Source: Hyphomicrobium_A sp963724945 (GTDB lineage: Bacteria; Pseudomonadota; Alphaproteobacteria; Rhizobiales; Hyphomicrobiaceae). Taken from it: a DNA stretch of 64,000 nucleotides. Of the stretch, positions 43,886 to 52,869 are shown in pieces. Within the stretch, counting starts at the first letter, position 1. The number at the start of each line of letters is the position of its first letter. The stretch covers positions 806,001 to 870,000 of the forward strand of contig CAVRWL010000003.1 in assembly GCA_963724945.1 (NCBI GenBank), read 5' to 3'. The position numbers and the translations under genes are program-made. The notes beneath the pieces are model-generated. The model saw only the letters and a program-made list of their open reading frames with translations. It had not been told where the DNA came from and did not search any database.

Positions 43886-45481
43886 ATGAAGCTCTACCGC
43901 TCCTTTGCGACCGTCGGCGGCTTGACGATGCTGAGCCGCGTCTTCGGCTTCCTGCGCGACATCCTCATCGCCGCCATCCTGGGCAGCGGGACGGTGGCGG
44001 ACGCATTCTTCGTCGCCTTCCGCTTTCCCAACCTGTTCCGCCGCCTGTTTGGCGAGGGCGCGTTCAATGCGGCCTTCGTGCCGCTCTTTGCCAAGCGGCT
44101 CGAGGGCGAGGGCCGGGAGGCGGCGCGCGCCTTCGCCGAGGAGGCGATGTCGGGCCTCGTCTTCATTTTACTCGCGCTGACGATCGTTGCCGAAATCGCC
44201 ATGCCGCTGCTCATGTACGGCCTGGCGCCGGGCTTCGATGCGACGCCTGAGAAGTTCGACCTCGCCGTGCTCTTGACGCGCATCACCATGCCTTACCTGT
44301 TGTGCATGTCGCTCGTGGCGATGATGTCGGGCGTCTTGAACTCGTTCGGCAAGTTCGTCGAGAGCTCGTCCGTCTCCATCGTCCTGAACCTGACCATGAT
44401 GGCGGCGACCATCATCGCCATGACGCTTGGATTAAAGAACGATCCCATGGCCGGCATCATCCAAGCCTGGGGCGTGTTCGCCGCCGGCCTGTTGCAGCTC
44501 TGGCTGCTGATCGACGGTCTGCGCCGCAACGACATCCGGCTGAAGCTGCGCCGGCCGCGCATGACGGAAGGCATGCGCCGCCTCATTCGTCTCGGCGTCC
44601 CCGGCGTCATCGCGGGCGGCGTCACGCAGATCAACATCGTCATCGGCACCGTCATTGCGTCGCTGCAGGGCGGCGCGGTGTCCTACCTCTATTACGCCGA
44701 TCGCGTCTACCAGCTCCCCCTCGCTATCGTTGGCATCGCCGTCGGCGTGGTGCTGCTGCCCGACGTGTCGCGCCACCTGCGCTCGGAGAACCACGTCGCG
44801 GTCATGGACAGCCAGAACCGCTCCTTCGAGTTCTCCATGCTGCTGACGCTGCCCGCCGCCGTCGCTCTGGCCATCGCGCCGGTGCAGATCATTGCCGGCC
44901 TGTTCGAGCGCGGGGCGTTCACCGCCGCCGACGTGCCGGCGACGGCCTACGCGCTCGGCATCTTCGCGCTTGGGCTGCCGGGCTTCGTGATGATCAAGGT
45001 GTTCTCGCCCGCCTACTTCGCGCGCGAGGACACCAAGACGCCGATGATCTATGCGGCCATCAGCTTGATCGCCAACACGATCGGCTCGATTGCGCTGTTC
45101 TTTTTATTCCGCGCCTACGGTCTGATGCCCCACCTCGGCATCGCCGTGGCGACGACGCTCGGCGGCTGGCTCAACGCGGGCCTGCTCTATACGACGCTTC
45201 TGCGCAGAGGCCACTTCGTGCCCGATGCGCGTCTGCGCCAGAAGCTGCCGCGCATCGTGCTCTCCAGCGCGGTGATGGGCGTCGTGCTGTGGTTCGTTTC
45301 CGAGTGGTTGGGGCCGAGCTTCAGCGCACATTCGCCCGCGGTTCTGCGCATCGTGGCGCTCGCCGGCCTGGCGGCTGCGGGGCTCGCCGTCTACGCGCTC
45401 GCCGTCGTCGCGACCGGCGCGCTCGATAGGCGCCAGCTCGCTACCTACCTGAAGCGCCGCGCGCCGACCGGCCCAATTTGA
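43886..45481 (+). CDS. murJ: lipid II flippase MurJ
   Basis: This 531-residue MOP-superfamily flippase moves lipid II across the inner membrane for peptidoglycan synthesis. The N-terminus MKLYRSFATVGGLTMLSRVF and GFLRDILIAAILGSGTVAD are the MurJ signature. The family motif ADAFFVAFRFPNLFRRLFGE carries Arg residues that face the central cavity. About 14 membrane segments can be counted. The start ATG 43886 fits the first segment, and the upstream extension overlaps the divergent rhomboid start. The trpS gene follows after 96 bases. Confidence 0.95.
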   Translation: MKLYRSFATVGGLTMLSRVFGFLRDILIAAILGSGTVADAFFVAFRFPNLFRRLFGEGAFNAAFVPLFAKRLEGEGREAARAFAEEAMSGLVFILLALTIVAEIAMPLLMYGLAPGFDATPEKFDLAVLLTRITMPYLLCMSLVAMMSGVLNSFGKFVESSSVSIVLNLTMMAATIIAMTLGLKNDPMAGIIQAWGVFAAGLLQLWLLIDGLRRNDIRLKLRRPRMTEGMRRLIRLGVPGVIAGGVTQINIVIGTVIASLQGGAVSYLYYADRVYQLPLAIVGIAVGVVLLPDVSRHLRSENHVAVMDSQNRSFEFSMLLTLPAAVALAIAPVQIIAGLFERGAFTAADVPATAYALGIFALGLPGFVMIKVFSPAYFAREDTKTPMIYAAISLIANTIGSIALFFLFRAYGLMPHLGIAVATTLGGWLNAGLLYTTLLRRGHFVPDARLRQKLPRIVLSSAVMGVVLWFVSEWLGPSFSAHSPAVLRIVALAGLAAAGLAVYALAVVATGALDRRQLATYLKRRAPTGPI

Positions 45482-45516
45482 TCCGACCCGATCTGATCCG
45501 GCCTGATCCAATCTGC
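45479..45516. repeat. short imperfect 10-bp repeats after murJ
   Basis: The run contains repeated TGATCC/GATCTG blocks at about 10-bp spacing (45479-45516), just after the murJ stop and before trpS. It may be a slippage tract or binding site. No hairpin is obvious. Confidence 0.5.
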
Positions 45517-45577
45517 CGAGGGTTGCGCGGCGTCCCCAAGCGCGCCATAACGCGCGCCGGTCGCGGGAGGCAGATCG

Positions 45578-46616
45578 ATGGCATTCAAGGAGCGCGTCTT
45601 TTCGGGCATGCAGCCGACGGGCAGCCTGCACCTCGGCAACTATCTCGGGGCCATGCTGCAGTGGATCAAGCTGCAGAAGACGCACGAGTGCATCTACTGC
45701 GTCGTCGACATGCACGCGATCACCGTCTGGCAGGATCCCGACGAGCTCAAAAGACGCGATCCGCCAGGTGACGGCTGCCTACATCGCCTCCGGGCTCGAT
45801 CCCAAGCGCTCAATTCTCTTCGCCCAAAGCGAGGTCTCCACGCACGCCGAGCTCGCCTGGATCTTCAATTGCGTGGCGCGGCTGGGCTGGCTCAACCGCA
45901 TGACCCAATTCAAGGAGAAGGCCGGCAAGGACCGCGAGAACGCCTCCGTCGGTCTTTACGTCTACCCGAACCTGATGGCGGCCGACATTCTCGCTTACAA
46001 GGCGACGCACGTGCCCGTCGGCGACGACCAGAAGCAGCACCTGGAGCTCGCGCGCGACATCGCGCAGAAGTTCAACAATGACTTTAAGACGTGGATCGAG
46101 AAGGCGGGCTACGCGGACGGCAACTTCTTTCCGCTGCCCGAGCCCGTCATCACGGGGCCCGCGACGCGCGTCATGAGCCTGCGCGATGGAACGAAGAAGA
46201 TGTCGAAGTCGGACGCCTCCGATCTGTCGCGCATCAACCTCAGCGATGACGCCGATACCATCGCCAAGAAGATCCAGAAAGCGAAGACGGACCCCGAGCC
46301 GCTGCCGTCAGAGGAGAAGGGATTGGAGGACCGGCCGGAGGCGGAGAACCTCATCGGCATCTACGCCGCTCTCGCGGGCAAGTCGAAGGCCGATATCCTG
46401 AAAGAGTTCGGCGGCGCGCAATTCTCGACCTTCAAGAAGGCCCTCGCCGAGCTTTGCGTCGAGCGCCTCGGGCCCATTGCGGCCGAGACCAAGCACTTGA
46501 TGGCGGACGTGGCCGAGATCGACCGCGTTCTCGCCGGCGGCGCCGCCCGCGCCCGCTTGATCGCCGGGCCGGTGATGGACGAGGTCAGGGACATCGTCGG
46601 GTTCGTCAGGTCATGA
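45578..46616 (+). pseudogene. trpS: tryptophanyl-tRNA synthetase, frame broken by one extra A
   Basis: This class I synthetase charges tRNA(Trp). The first 58 codons (MAFKERVFSGMQPTGSLHLG, GNYLGAMLQWIKLQ, HIGH-type PTGSLHLGN) run to DELK. An A4 run at 45749-45752 shifts the frame by +1. The continuation (DAIRQVTAAYIASGLDPKRS) has exactly the family length if one A is removed. The rest contains KMSKSDASDLSRI (KMSKS), GLYVYPNLMAADILAY and VPVGDDQKQHLELARDIAQK. It is a single essential gene in most bacteria, so a sequencing insertion is the most likely cause. A real programmed shift is less likely. Confidence 0.9.
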
Positions 46617-46680
46617 CGGGGCCGCGGACGCCCGAGATCGCCGTATTGTGGGTGTCCCCGCCTCATGGCAGCATGCGCAC

Positions 46681-47190
46681 ATGAACACGATAAAGAAGCG
46701 CCGCTCATTCGAGACCGGCCATTTCCGCAAATTCCTGCTCATCGTCGACGAGAGCCAGGAGGTGGAGGCCGCGCTCTTTTACGCCTCGAGCCGCATCCAG
46801 CACTCCTCGGGCTCGATCGTCATGCTCTACGTGATCGTCCCGCAGGAGTTTCAGCACTGGATCAACGTGCGCCAGCAACAGGTGGAGGAGGAGACGACGA
46901 AGGCCAAGGCCCTGTTCCGGCTGTTCCGGCGCAAGCTCAATCTTGCCGGGTTCGAGGGCGTCGCCTCCGAGGAGATCATCCGCGAGGGCGCCAAGGGCGA
47001 GGAGATCCGCAAGCTCATCGACGAGGACGAGGACATCGCCGTGCTGGTGCTCGGGGCCTCCTCGGACCCCGCCGGCCCGGGGCCGCTCGTCTCCTCCCTT
47101 GCCGCCGGCACGGCGGCGGGAAGCTTCCCCATCCCCATCACGATCGTCCCTGGCGCGCTCGAGCTTGAGGACATTCAGGCCTTGGCCTAA
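46681..47190 (+). CDS. universal stress protein (UspA family)
   Basis: This 169-residue cytoplasmic protein has the UspA fold: a beta-strand LLIVDESQEVEAALFYAS, a VMLYVIVP strand, and the C-terminal AVLVLGASSD and SFPIPITIVPGALE. It lacks the G-2x-G-9x-G ATP-binding pattern in clear form, so ATP binding is uncertain. The start at ATG 46681 follows a short stretch after trpS (65 bases). Members in this position next to trpS and nfu are common in Hyphomicrobiales. Confidence 0.87.
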   Translation: MNTIKKRRSFETGHFRKFLLIVDESQEVEAALFYASSRIQHSSGSIVMLYVIVPQEFQHWINVRQQQVEEETTKAKALFRLFRRKLNLAGFEGVASEEIIREGAKGEEIRKLIDEDEDIAVLVLGASSDPAGPGPLVSSLAAGTAAGSFPIPITIVPGALELEDIQALA

Positions 47191-47231
47191 AGGCCGGGGG
47201 GTCTCGAAATTGTGGCGGGTAGACCCTATGT

Positions 47232-47246
47232 TAGATTTCTTCTAAT
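47232..47246 (+). promoter_or_regulatory. candidate Irr-type iron control element upstream of nfu
   Basis: The 15-base sequence TTAGATTTCTTCTAA has half-sites TTAGA(A/T) and TTCTAA spaced by three bases. That differs by one base from the ICE consensus core TTAGAA-N3-TTCTAA recognised by Irr in Hyphomicrobiales. It stands 60 bases before the nfu start in a region more AT-rich than its surroundings. Confidence 0.5.
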
Positions 47247-47306
47247 CTGATGTTGCGCGCCTCCGGGGCGGGCGCACGCTGAAGATCGAGACGGAGATGC
47301 GAGGCG

Positions 47307-47861
47307 ATGTTTATCCAGACCGAAGCGACGCCCAATCCCGCCACGCTGAAGTTCATGCCGGGCAAGCCCGTGCTCGCCGACGGGACAGCGGATTTCACCG
47401 ACAGAAACGAGGCGCTTGCCTCGCCGCTCGCAGCGCGGCTGTTCGACATCAAGGGCGTGCGCGGCGTGTTTCTCGGCTCCGACTTCATCTCCGTCACCAG
47501 GGGTGACGTGGAGTGGCAGCATCTGAAGCCGATGGTGCTCGGCGCCATCATGGAGCACTACGTCTCCGGCGCGCCCGTCGTTGCCGAGGAAGGCGCCAAC
47601 GATAGCGCCAACACCTCCTACGATCCGAAGGACCAGGCCATCGTCGATACCATCAAGGAGCTGCTCGAGACGCGCGTGCGCCCGGCGGTTGCCCAGGATG
47701 GCGGCGACATCACGTTCTCGGGCTTCCGCGACGGCGTCGTCTACCTCAACATGCGTGGCGCCTGCTCCGGCTGTCCGAGCTCGACCGCTACGCTCCGTCA
47801 CGGCGTTGAGAACCTGCTCCGGCATTTCTGTCCGGAGGTCCAGGAGGTCCAGGCCGCCTGA
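47307..47861 (+). CDS. NifU-like Fe-S cluster scaffold/carrier (Nfu)
   Basis: This 184-residue protein has the N-terminal Nfu domain (about 1-90: MFIQTEATPNPATLKFMPG, GVRGVFLGSDFISVTRG) and the C-terminal NifU domain (about 105-180). The latter carries the cluster-binding CxxC in MRGACSGCPSS. It delivers Fe-S clusters to target enzymes. Upstream lies a possible iron control element, fitting iron-regulated expression. A rho-independent terminator follows at 47886. Confidence 0.93.
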   Translation: MFIQTEATPNPATLKFMPGKPVLADGTADFTDRNEALASPLAARLFDIKGVRGVFLGSDFISVTRGDVEWQHLKPMVLGAIMEHYVSGAPVVAEEGANDSANTSYDPKDQAIVDTIKELLETRVRPAVAQDGGDITFSGFRDGVVYLNMRGACSGCPSSTATLRHGVENLLRHFCPEVQEVQAA

Positions 47862-47885
47862 GGCAAGCACGCCAGATTAGTGGAA

Positions 47886-47909
47886 CCCCGCCCCGCTGGG
47901 CGGGGTTTT
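47886..47909 (+). terminator. rho-independent terminator after nfu
   Basis: CCCCGCCC (47886-47893) pairs with GGGCGGGG (47898-47905) over a 4-base loop and is followed by TTTT then CGTTT. This is a classic intrinsic terminator located 25 bases after the nfu stop. Confidence 0.9.
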
Positions 47910-47961
47910 CGTTTAGGATGGGGAGCGTAGGCTTTTCAAGAGACCGTCCAAGAGAGCTTCC

Positions 47962-48552
47962 ATGGCGCAAGCAATCGACGACGCCGCGCTGCGTCAGCTG
48001 TTCCTCGACGCACGCACGCACAACAAGTGGCAGCCAAAGGACGTCTCCGACAGCCTCCTGCATCAGCTTGTCGACGTGCTCAAGCTGGGGCCGACCAGCG
48101 CCAACTGCTCGCCTGCGCGCTTCGTCTTCGTCAAGTCGAAGGCGGCCAAGGAGCGCCTGAAGCCGCACTTGAGCGAGGGCAATCGCGACAAGACCATGCA
48201 GGCGCCGGTCTGCGCCATCGTTGCCTACGATCTTGAATTCTACGAGCATCTGCCCAAGCTCTTTCCTCACACGGATGCCAAGAGCTGGTTTGCCGGCAAC
48301 CCCGACAAGATTAAGGAGACGGCGTTGCGCAACGGGACGTTGCAGGGGGCCTACCTGATCCTCGCTGCGCGCGCGCACGGGCTCGATTGCGGCCCGATGT
48401 CGGGGTTCGACAACAAGGGCGTCGATGAAGCCTTCTTCTCCGGCACCAGCATCAGGTCGAATTTCCTGTGCAACATCGGCTACGGCGACCCGGCCGGGGT
48501 GCGGCCGCGCTCGCCGCGGTTCTCCTTCGACGAGATGGCCAAGATCGCCTGA
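47962..48552 (+). CDS. malonic semialdehyde reductase-like nitroreductase (RutE family)
   Basis: This 196-residue flavoprotein of the nitroreductase superfamily matches the RutE/HadB branch. FMN-binding features are near the N-terminus (QLFLDARTHNKWQPKDVS) and in LKLGPTSANCSPARFVFVKS. LRNGTLQGAYLILAARAHGLDCGPMSGFD and FLCNIGYGD complete the fold. RutE reduces malonic semialdehyde to 3-hydroxypropionate in pyrimidine degradation. No other rut gene is nearby, so the true substrate is unknown. Confidence 0.85.
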   Translation: MAQAIDDAALRQLFLDARTHNKWQPKDVSDSLLHQLVDVLKLGPTSANCSPARFVFVKSKAAKERLKPHLSEGNRDKTMQAPVCAIVAYDLEFYEHLPKLFPHTDAKSWFAGNPDKIKETALRNGTLQGAYLILAARAHGLDCGPMSGFDNKGVDEAFFSGTSIRSNFLCNIGYGDPAGVRPRSPRFSFDEMAKIA

Positions 48553-48618
48553 GTTCGCGGTGGGCTTCGCGTTTTCGAGGGGTGAAACTGCCGGGCGCTG
48601 CGTATAGGCTAGCGGGCC

Positions 48619-49347
48619 ATGAACATTCTCGCTTTCGATACCACCTTTGACGCTTGCTCGGTCTGCGTGGCGCGCGACGGCGATGCGCTCGCGAGTACGC
48701 TGGAGCGTTTCGAGACGGGCCACGCAGAGCGGCTCGTGCCCATGATCGATGAGGTCATGGTGCGTGCAGGCGTGACTTTCGGCGACCTCGACCGCGTCGC
48801 CGTCACCGTCGGGCCCGGCACCTTCACGGGAACGCGCATCGGCGTCGCGGCAGCCCGTGGGCTCGCGCTCGCGACCGGCATCGCGACCGTCGGCGTCTCG
48901 AGCCTTGCGGTGATGGCGGGCGTTGTCGCCGACGCGCTGGCGGCCGTCGAAGCCGGCGCCGATCCGCCGGGTGCGAGCGTGGCGGATGCGGAGCTAGTGA
49001 TTGCGGTCGATGCGCGGCGCGGGGAGGTTTACGCGCAGCTGTTCGACATCGCGGGACATGAGACAAAGTCGCCGCCGAGGCTCTTGTTGGTGGAGGACGC
49101 TGCGCTTCTCGGTGACAATGCTCCGCTTTTGATCGCTGGCTCGGGCGCTGCCGCCGTCGCCGCGGCGGCGGCGCACAACGGCAGGGTGGCGGTGGCTTGC
49201 TTGCCCCGCTTGCTGCCCGACGCGACGGCTTTAGCGCGCATTGCAGCCGGCCTCGTCGCGACAGATGCACCGCTGCTGCCGCTCTATCTGCGCGCGCCCG
49301 ACGCCAAGCCCCAGGACGGCAAGTCGATCGCGAGGGCTGAGCCATGA
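48619..49347 (+). CDS. tsaB: tRNA threonylcarbamoyladenosine biosynthesis protein TsaB
   Basis: This 242-residue protein is a partner of TsaD and TsaE in t6A37 formation. The N-terminus MNILAFDTTFDACSVCVARD, then HAERLVPMIDEVM, and the conserved VTVGPGTFTGTRIGVAAARG are diagnostic. VIAVDARRGEVYAQLFD follows. Its stop overlaps the rimI start by ATGA. The co-directional block continues to rimI and fur. Confidence 0.93.
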   Translation: MNILAFDTTFDACSVCVARDGDALASTLERFETGHAERLVPMIDEVMVRAGVTFGDLDRVAVTVGPGTFTGTRIGVAAARGLALATGIATVGVSSLAVMAGVVADALAAVEAGADPPGASVADAELVIAVDARRGEVYAQLFDIAGHETKSPPRLLLVEDAALLGDNAPLLIAGSGAAAVAAAAAHNGRVAVACLPRLLPDATALARIAAGLVATDAPLLPLYLRAPDAKPQDGKSIARAEP

Positions 49348-49832
49348 GCGCGGCAATGGATGTCTCTCTCGATCCGCGGAATTTGAGCCTGTTGTGGGCG
49401 AGCCCCGACCGCGTCGACGACATAGCCGCGCTTCACGCGCGCCTGTTCGATCCGCCCTGGGATCGCGAGAGCATCTCGGCGCTGATCGAGCATCCCGCGG
49501 CCGCGGCGTTCATCGCGCAGGTGCGCGAGCCGAAGGCGACGGCCGGTTTCGTCATCGGCCAGATCGCGGCGGACGAGGCCGAGATCCTCTCGATCGGGGT
49601 GGCGCCCGAGTGGCAGCGCCGCGGGATCGCGCGGCAGATGATCGAGGGCCTCGTGCGGGCGGCGCGACGCGCCGAGGTCAAGCGGCTCTTCCTCGAGGTT
49701 TCCGCCGACAACACGGCCGCCCTCAGGCTCTACAACGGCCTCGGATTCGAGGCCGTCGGGCGGCGCAAGGCCTACTATCGGCGCCCGAGCGGCCAGCCGG
49801 TCGATGCCCTCGTTCTCGCCCTGGCGCTTTGA
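49344..49832 (+). CDS. rimI: ribosomal-protein-alanine N-acetyltransferase RimI
   Basis: This 162-residue GNAT has the CoA-binding loop VAPEWQRRGIARQMIEGLVR and the conserved NTAALRLYNGLGFEAVGRRK. The substrate suggested by the family is the N-terminal Ala of ribosomal protein S18. The start overlaps tsaB by 4 bases, so the genes are translationally coupled. tsaB-rimI pairing is widely conserved. Confidence 0.9.
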   Translation: MSAAMDVSLDPRNLSLLWASPDRVDDIAALHARLFDPPWDRESISALIEHPAAAAFIAQVREPKATAGFVIGQIAADEAEILSIGVAPEWQRRGIARQMIEGLVRAARRAEVKRLFLEVSADNTAALRLYNGLGFEAVGRRKAYYRRPSGQPVDALVLALAL

Positions 49833-49925
49833 GGACGCCTTGAGCGTAGGAGCCCCGTAGCCGCAAGTGGACGGCCCTCACGCGCGCCCATATAAAGCAT
49901 CAAAGCAGCAGATCGACCGCCCCCC

Positions 49926-50366
49926 ATGGCCGACAACGAAAAGACCTGCTTGAACCGCATCGAAGCCTTGTGCACGGAGCAAGGCTTGCGCATGACCGGG
50001 CAGCGCCGCGTGATCGCGCGCGTCCTGTGCTCGGCCAAGGACCACCCGGATGTGGAGGAGGTCTACCGGCGCGCCAATGAGGTCGATCCGCGCATCGCGC
50101 TGTCGACCGTCTACAGGACGCTGAAGCTGTTCGCCGAGAAGGGCATTCTCGAGCGGCACGATTTCGGACACGGTCGCGGGCGCTACGAGGAGGCGTCCGA
50201 CGTCCATCACGACCATCTCATCGACGTGGAAAGCGGACGCGTCATTGAGTTTCGCAACGAGGCGATCGAAGCGCTGCAGGATCGCATTGCGCGCGAGCTT
50301 GGCTTCAAGCTCGTCGGCCATCGGCTCGAGCTCTACGGCGTGCGGGCGAAAGCTGCGAAGAAATGA
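49926..50366 (+). CDS. fur: Fur-family transcriptional regulator (Fur/Mur type)
   Basis: This 146-residue metal-responsive repressor has a winged helix (MTGQRRVIARVLCSAKDHPD, VEEVYRRANEV, ALSTVYRTLKLFAEKGILE). The metal-binding stretch is ASDVHHDHLIDVESGRVIEF. The usual Cys of HHDHLIC is Asp and the C-terminal CxxC is absent, as in several alphaproteobacterial Fur and Mur proteins. It may respond to manganese or iron; specificity cannot be read here. It is followed by plsC after 18 bases, in the standard rimI-fur-plsC-miaB order. Confidence 0.88.
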   Translation: MADNEKTCLNRIEALCTEQGLRMTGQRRVIARVLCSAKDHPDVEEVYRRANEVDPRIALSTVYRTLKLFAEKGILERHDFGHGRGRYEEASDVHHDHLIDVESGRVIEFRNEAIEALQDRIARELGFKLVGHRLELYGVRAKAAKK

Positions 50367-50384
50367 CGGCGCCGGAGGCGCGCG

Positions 50385-51263
50385 ATGGGAGCATTGAGAG
50401 GCGGAGCGATCCTAACGGGCTTCTTCGCTCTCACGATGCCTTTGATGCCGTTGCAGGCCGCGCTCCTGCGCGTAAGTCGGCAGGGCGCACGCCACTTTCC
50501 TCATTGGTATCACAAGCGCGTATGCCGTCTCCTTGGTCTCAACATCGAGCTTGAGGGCGAGGTTGCGACCGACCGGCCCGTCCTGCTCGTCGCCAACCAC
50601 ACGTCTTGGCTCGACATACCGGTGCTGTCGGCGATCGCTCCGATGTCGTTCGTCGCCAAGAAGGAGGTCGGTAGCTGGCCGTTCGTGTCCGCGCTTGCCC
50701 GGCTGCAACGCTCGGTGTTCGTCGATCGGGCGCGGCGCTTGGCCGTCGGCGAGGCGGCCGGCGAGATTCTGGCGCGCCTTGCGCAAGGCGACACGATCGT
50801 ATTGTTCGCCGAAGGGACTTCGAGCGACGGCAACCGCGTCTTGCCGTTCATGACCTCGCTCTTCGCGGCGGCAAAGCCGTCGGCCAAAGCCGGCGTTGAG
50901 GCGCCCGACGCCGTCGTGCAAACGCTGTCGCTCGTCTACACGCGGCTCCACGGCATTCCGCTCGGGCGCGCCGACCGGCCGCTCGTCGGCTGGTACGGCG
51001 ACATGGAGATGAAGAGCCACGCCTGGAGCCTATTGAAGGCCGGCCCGCTCGACGTGCGCATCCGCATCGGGCCCCCGGTGCCGCTATCGAGCTTCACCGA
51101 CCGCAAGGATCTGGCGCGTCAAAGCGAAGCAGAGGTGCGCGAGCACGTCGTGCGCATCCTGCGCGCGCGCGGCCCGCACGATCCGCTAGTGATCGCGGCG
51201 CCCGCCGATGGCGCGGGCCCCGTCAGGCCAAAAAGCAGCGATCGCTCTGCGAAATGGGTCTGA
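50385..51263 (+). CDS. plsC: 1-acyl-sn-glycerol-3-phosphate acyltransferase (PlsC family)
   Basis: This protein of about 292 residues has a short hydrophobic N-terminus. The acyltransferase motifs are VANHTSWLDIPVLSA (HX4D), FVSALARLQRSVFVDRARRL, and LFAEGTSSDGNRVLPF (EGT). These define the PlsC/LPLAT family, which makes phosphatidic acid, though ornithine-lipid OlsA is a near relative. The membrane association is at the inner leaflet. The C-terminal extension after residue 250 is basic and poorly conserved. miaB starts 90 bases downstream. Confidence 0.88.
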   Translation: MGALRGGAILTGFFALTMPLMPLQAALLRVSRQGARHFPHWYHKRVCRLLGLNIELEGEVATDRPVLLVANHTSWLDIPVLSAIAPMSFVAKKEVGSWPFVSALARLQRSVFVDRARRLAVGEAAGEILARLAQGDTIVLFAEGTSSDGNRVLPFMTSLFAAAKPSAKAGVEAPDAVVQTLSLVYTRLHGIPLGRADRPLVGWYGDMEMKSHAWSLLKAGPLDVRIRIGPPVPLSSFTDRKDLARQSEAEVREHVVRILRARGPHDPLVIAAPADGAGPVRPKSSDRSAKWV

Positions 51264-51353
51264 GCGCTGGCTGTGCGCGTCCTTTCCGGTCGGCTGGACA
51301 AACAGCGTCGGGGATGCTGCCATGCAGCAAGAAGCGATAGGCGCGGGAACGCT

Positions 51354-52785
51354 ATGGACGACATCCGCTCGACGCCGGCATCGGAGGAGGAGGAGGAGGA
51401 CGGCGCTTGCTCCGCGGAGCGCCTGTCCGCGGTCGCTGGCACGCGGGCGGGCGGCAAGGTGTTCATCAAGACGTTCGGCTGCCAGATGAACGTTTACGAT
51501 TCGCAGCGCATGAGCGAGGCCTTGAGCCTCAGCGGATACGCCGAGACCGAGCGCATCGAGGATGCCGACCTCGTTCTCCTCAATACCTGCCACATCCGCG
51601 AGAAGGCAGCCGAGAAGATCTATTCTGATCTCGGCCGCGTCCGCCAGCTCAAGGAGCAGCGGTCCGCGGTCGGGCGCGACATGCTCGTTGCCGTCGTCGG
51701 CTGCGTCGCTCAAGCGGAGGGAGCGGAGATCATCGCGCGCGCGCCGATCGTCGATCTCGTCGTCGGACCGCAGAGCTATCACCGCTTGCCCGAGCTCATC
51801 GCCCGCGCCCGGGCTGAAGGCAAGGCGCTCGTCGACACGGCCTTTCCCGAGGAGGACAAGTTCTCAGGCTTGCCGCAGCGCGCGCCGGCGCGCTCGGTGA
51901 CGGCATTTCTGACCGTGCAGGAAGGCTGCGACAAGTTCTGTACCTTCTGCGTGGTGCCCTATACGCGCGGCATGGAGTACTCGCGCTCCGTCCCCGAGGT
52001 CGAGAGCGAGGCGCGCCGCCTCGTCGACGAGCGGGGTGCGCGAGATCACGCTGCTCGGCCAGAACGTCAACGCCTATCACGGTGAGGGTCCCGATGGACG
52101 CATCTGGTCGCTCGCGCGGCTCATCCGGCATCTGGCGAAGATCGACGGCCTTCTCCGCTTGCGCTACACGACGAGCCACCCAGGCGACATGCGCTCAGAT
52201 CTGATCGGGGCGCACGCCGAGGAAGAGAAGCTGATGCCCTATCTGCACCTGCCCTTCCAGGCCGGCGCTGATCGCATTCTCGCCGCGATGAACCGCAAGC
52301 ACACCGCGCGCGACTACCTCGAGCTCGTCGCTCGCATCCGAGCCGCGCGGCCCGAGATCGCGCTCTCGACCGACGTCATCGTCGGATTCCCGGGGGAGAC
52401 GGAGGCCGAGTTCGAGGAGACGCTCGCGCTCGCGCGCGCGGTGGGCTTCGCGCAAGCCTACTCCTTCAAGTACAGCGCTCGGCCCGGCACGCCGGCGGCA
52501 AACCTCGCCGACCAGGTGCCCGACGCTGTCAAGACCGAGCGCCTAGCGCGCCTGCAGGCGCTGCTCGAGGGCCAGCAGGTCGCATTCAACGAGGGCTGCG
52601 TTGGGCGCACCTTTCCCGTCCTCTTCGAGCGGTCCGGGCGGCATCCGGGCCAGCTCATCGGACGCTCGCCCTACTCGCAGGGCGTACACGCGCAGGCCGG
52701 CCCCGAATGGCTTGGCCGCGTCGCCGATGTTGAAATTTTATCTTTTGGTCCCAATAGCTTATCTGGTGTCATAGGCGCGGCCTGA
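51354..52785 (+). pseudogene. miaB: tRNA methylthiotransferase MiaB, frame broken by one extra base
   Basis: MiaB adds a methylthio group to i6A37 of tRNA. The N-terminal part (GGKVFIKTFGCQMNVYDSQR, LVLLNTCHIREKAAEK) holds three Cys of the auxiliary cluster. The radical SAM motif is CDKFCTFCVVPYTRG. Near 52026-52035, between VPEVESEARRLVD and GVREITLLGQNVNAYHGEG, one extra base moves the frame by +1. The second part (TTSHPGDMRSDLI, HLPFQAGADRILAAMNRKHT, DVIVGFPGETEAEF) ends with a TRAM domain. Most likely a sequencing insertion, since the two halves fit seamlessly. Confidence 0.88.
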
Positions 52786-52869
52786 TTGAGGGCTTATGTT
52801 TGCGCCGGCCAGCGCACCCGCGCCCTCGTTCGGGGACTGCGGGCTTTATGCTAGGCTGAGCAGCAGGAA

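Noticed and set aside
45749..45752. Programmed frameshift in trpS
   Set aside because: No known recoding signal or family precedent. A one-base insertion in an A-run is the simpler reason.
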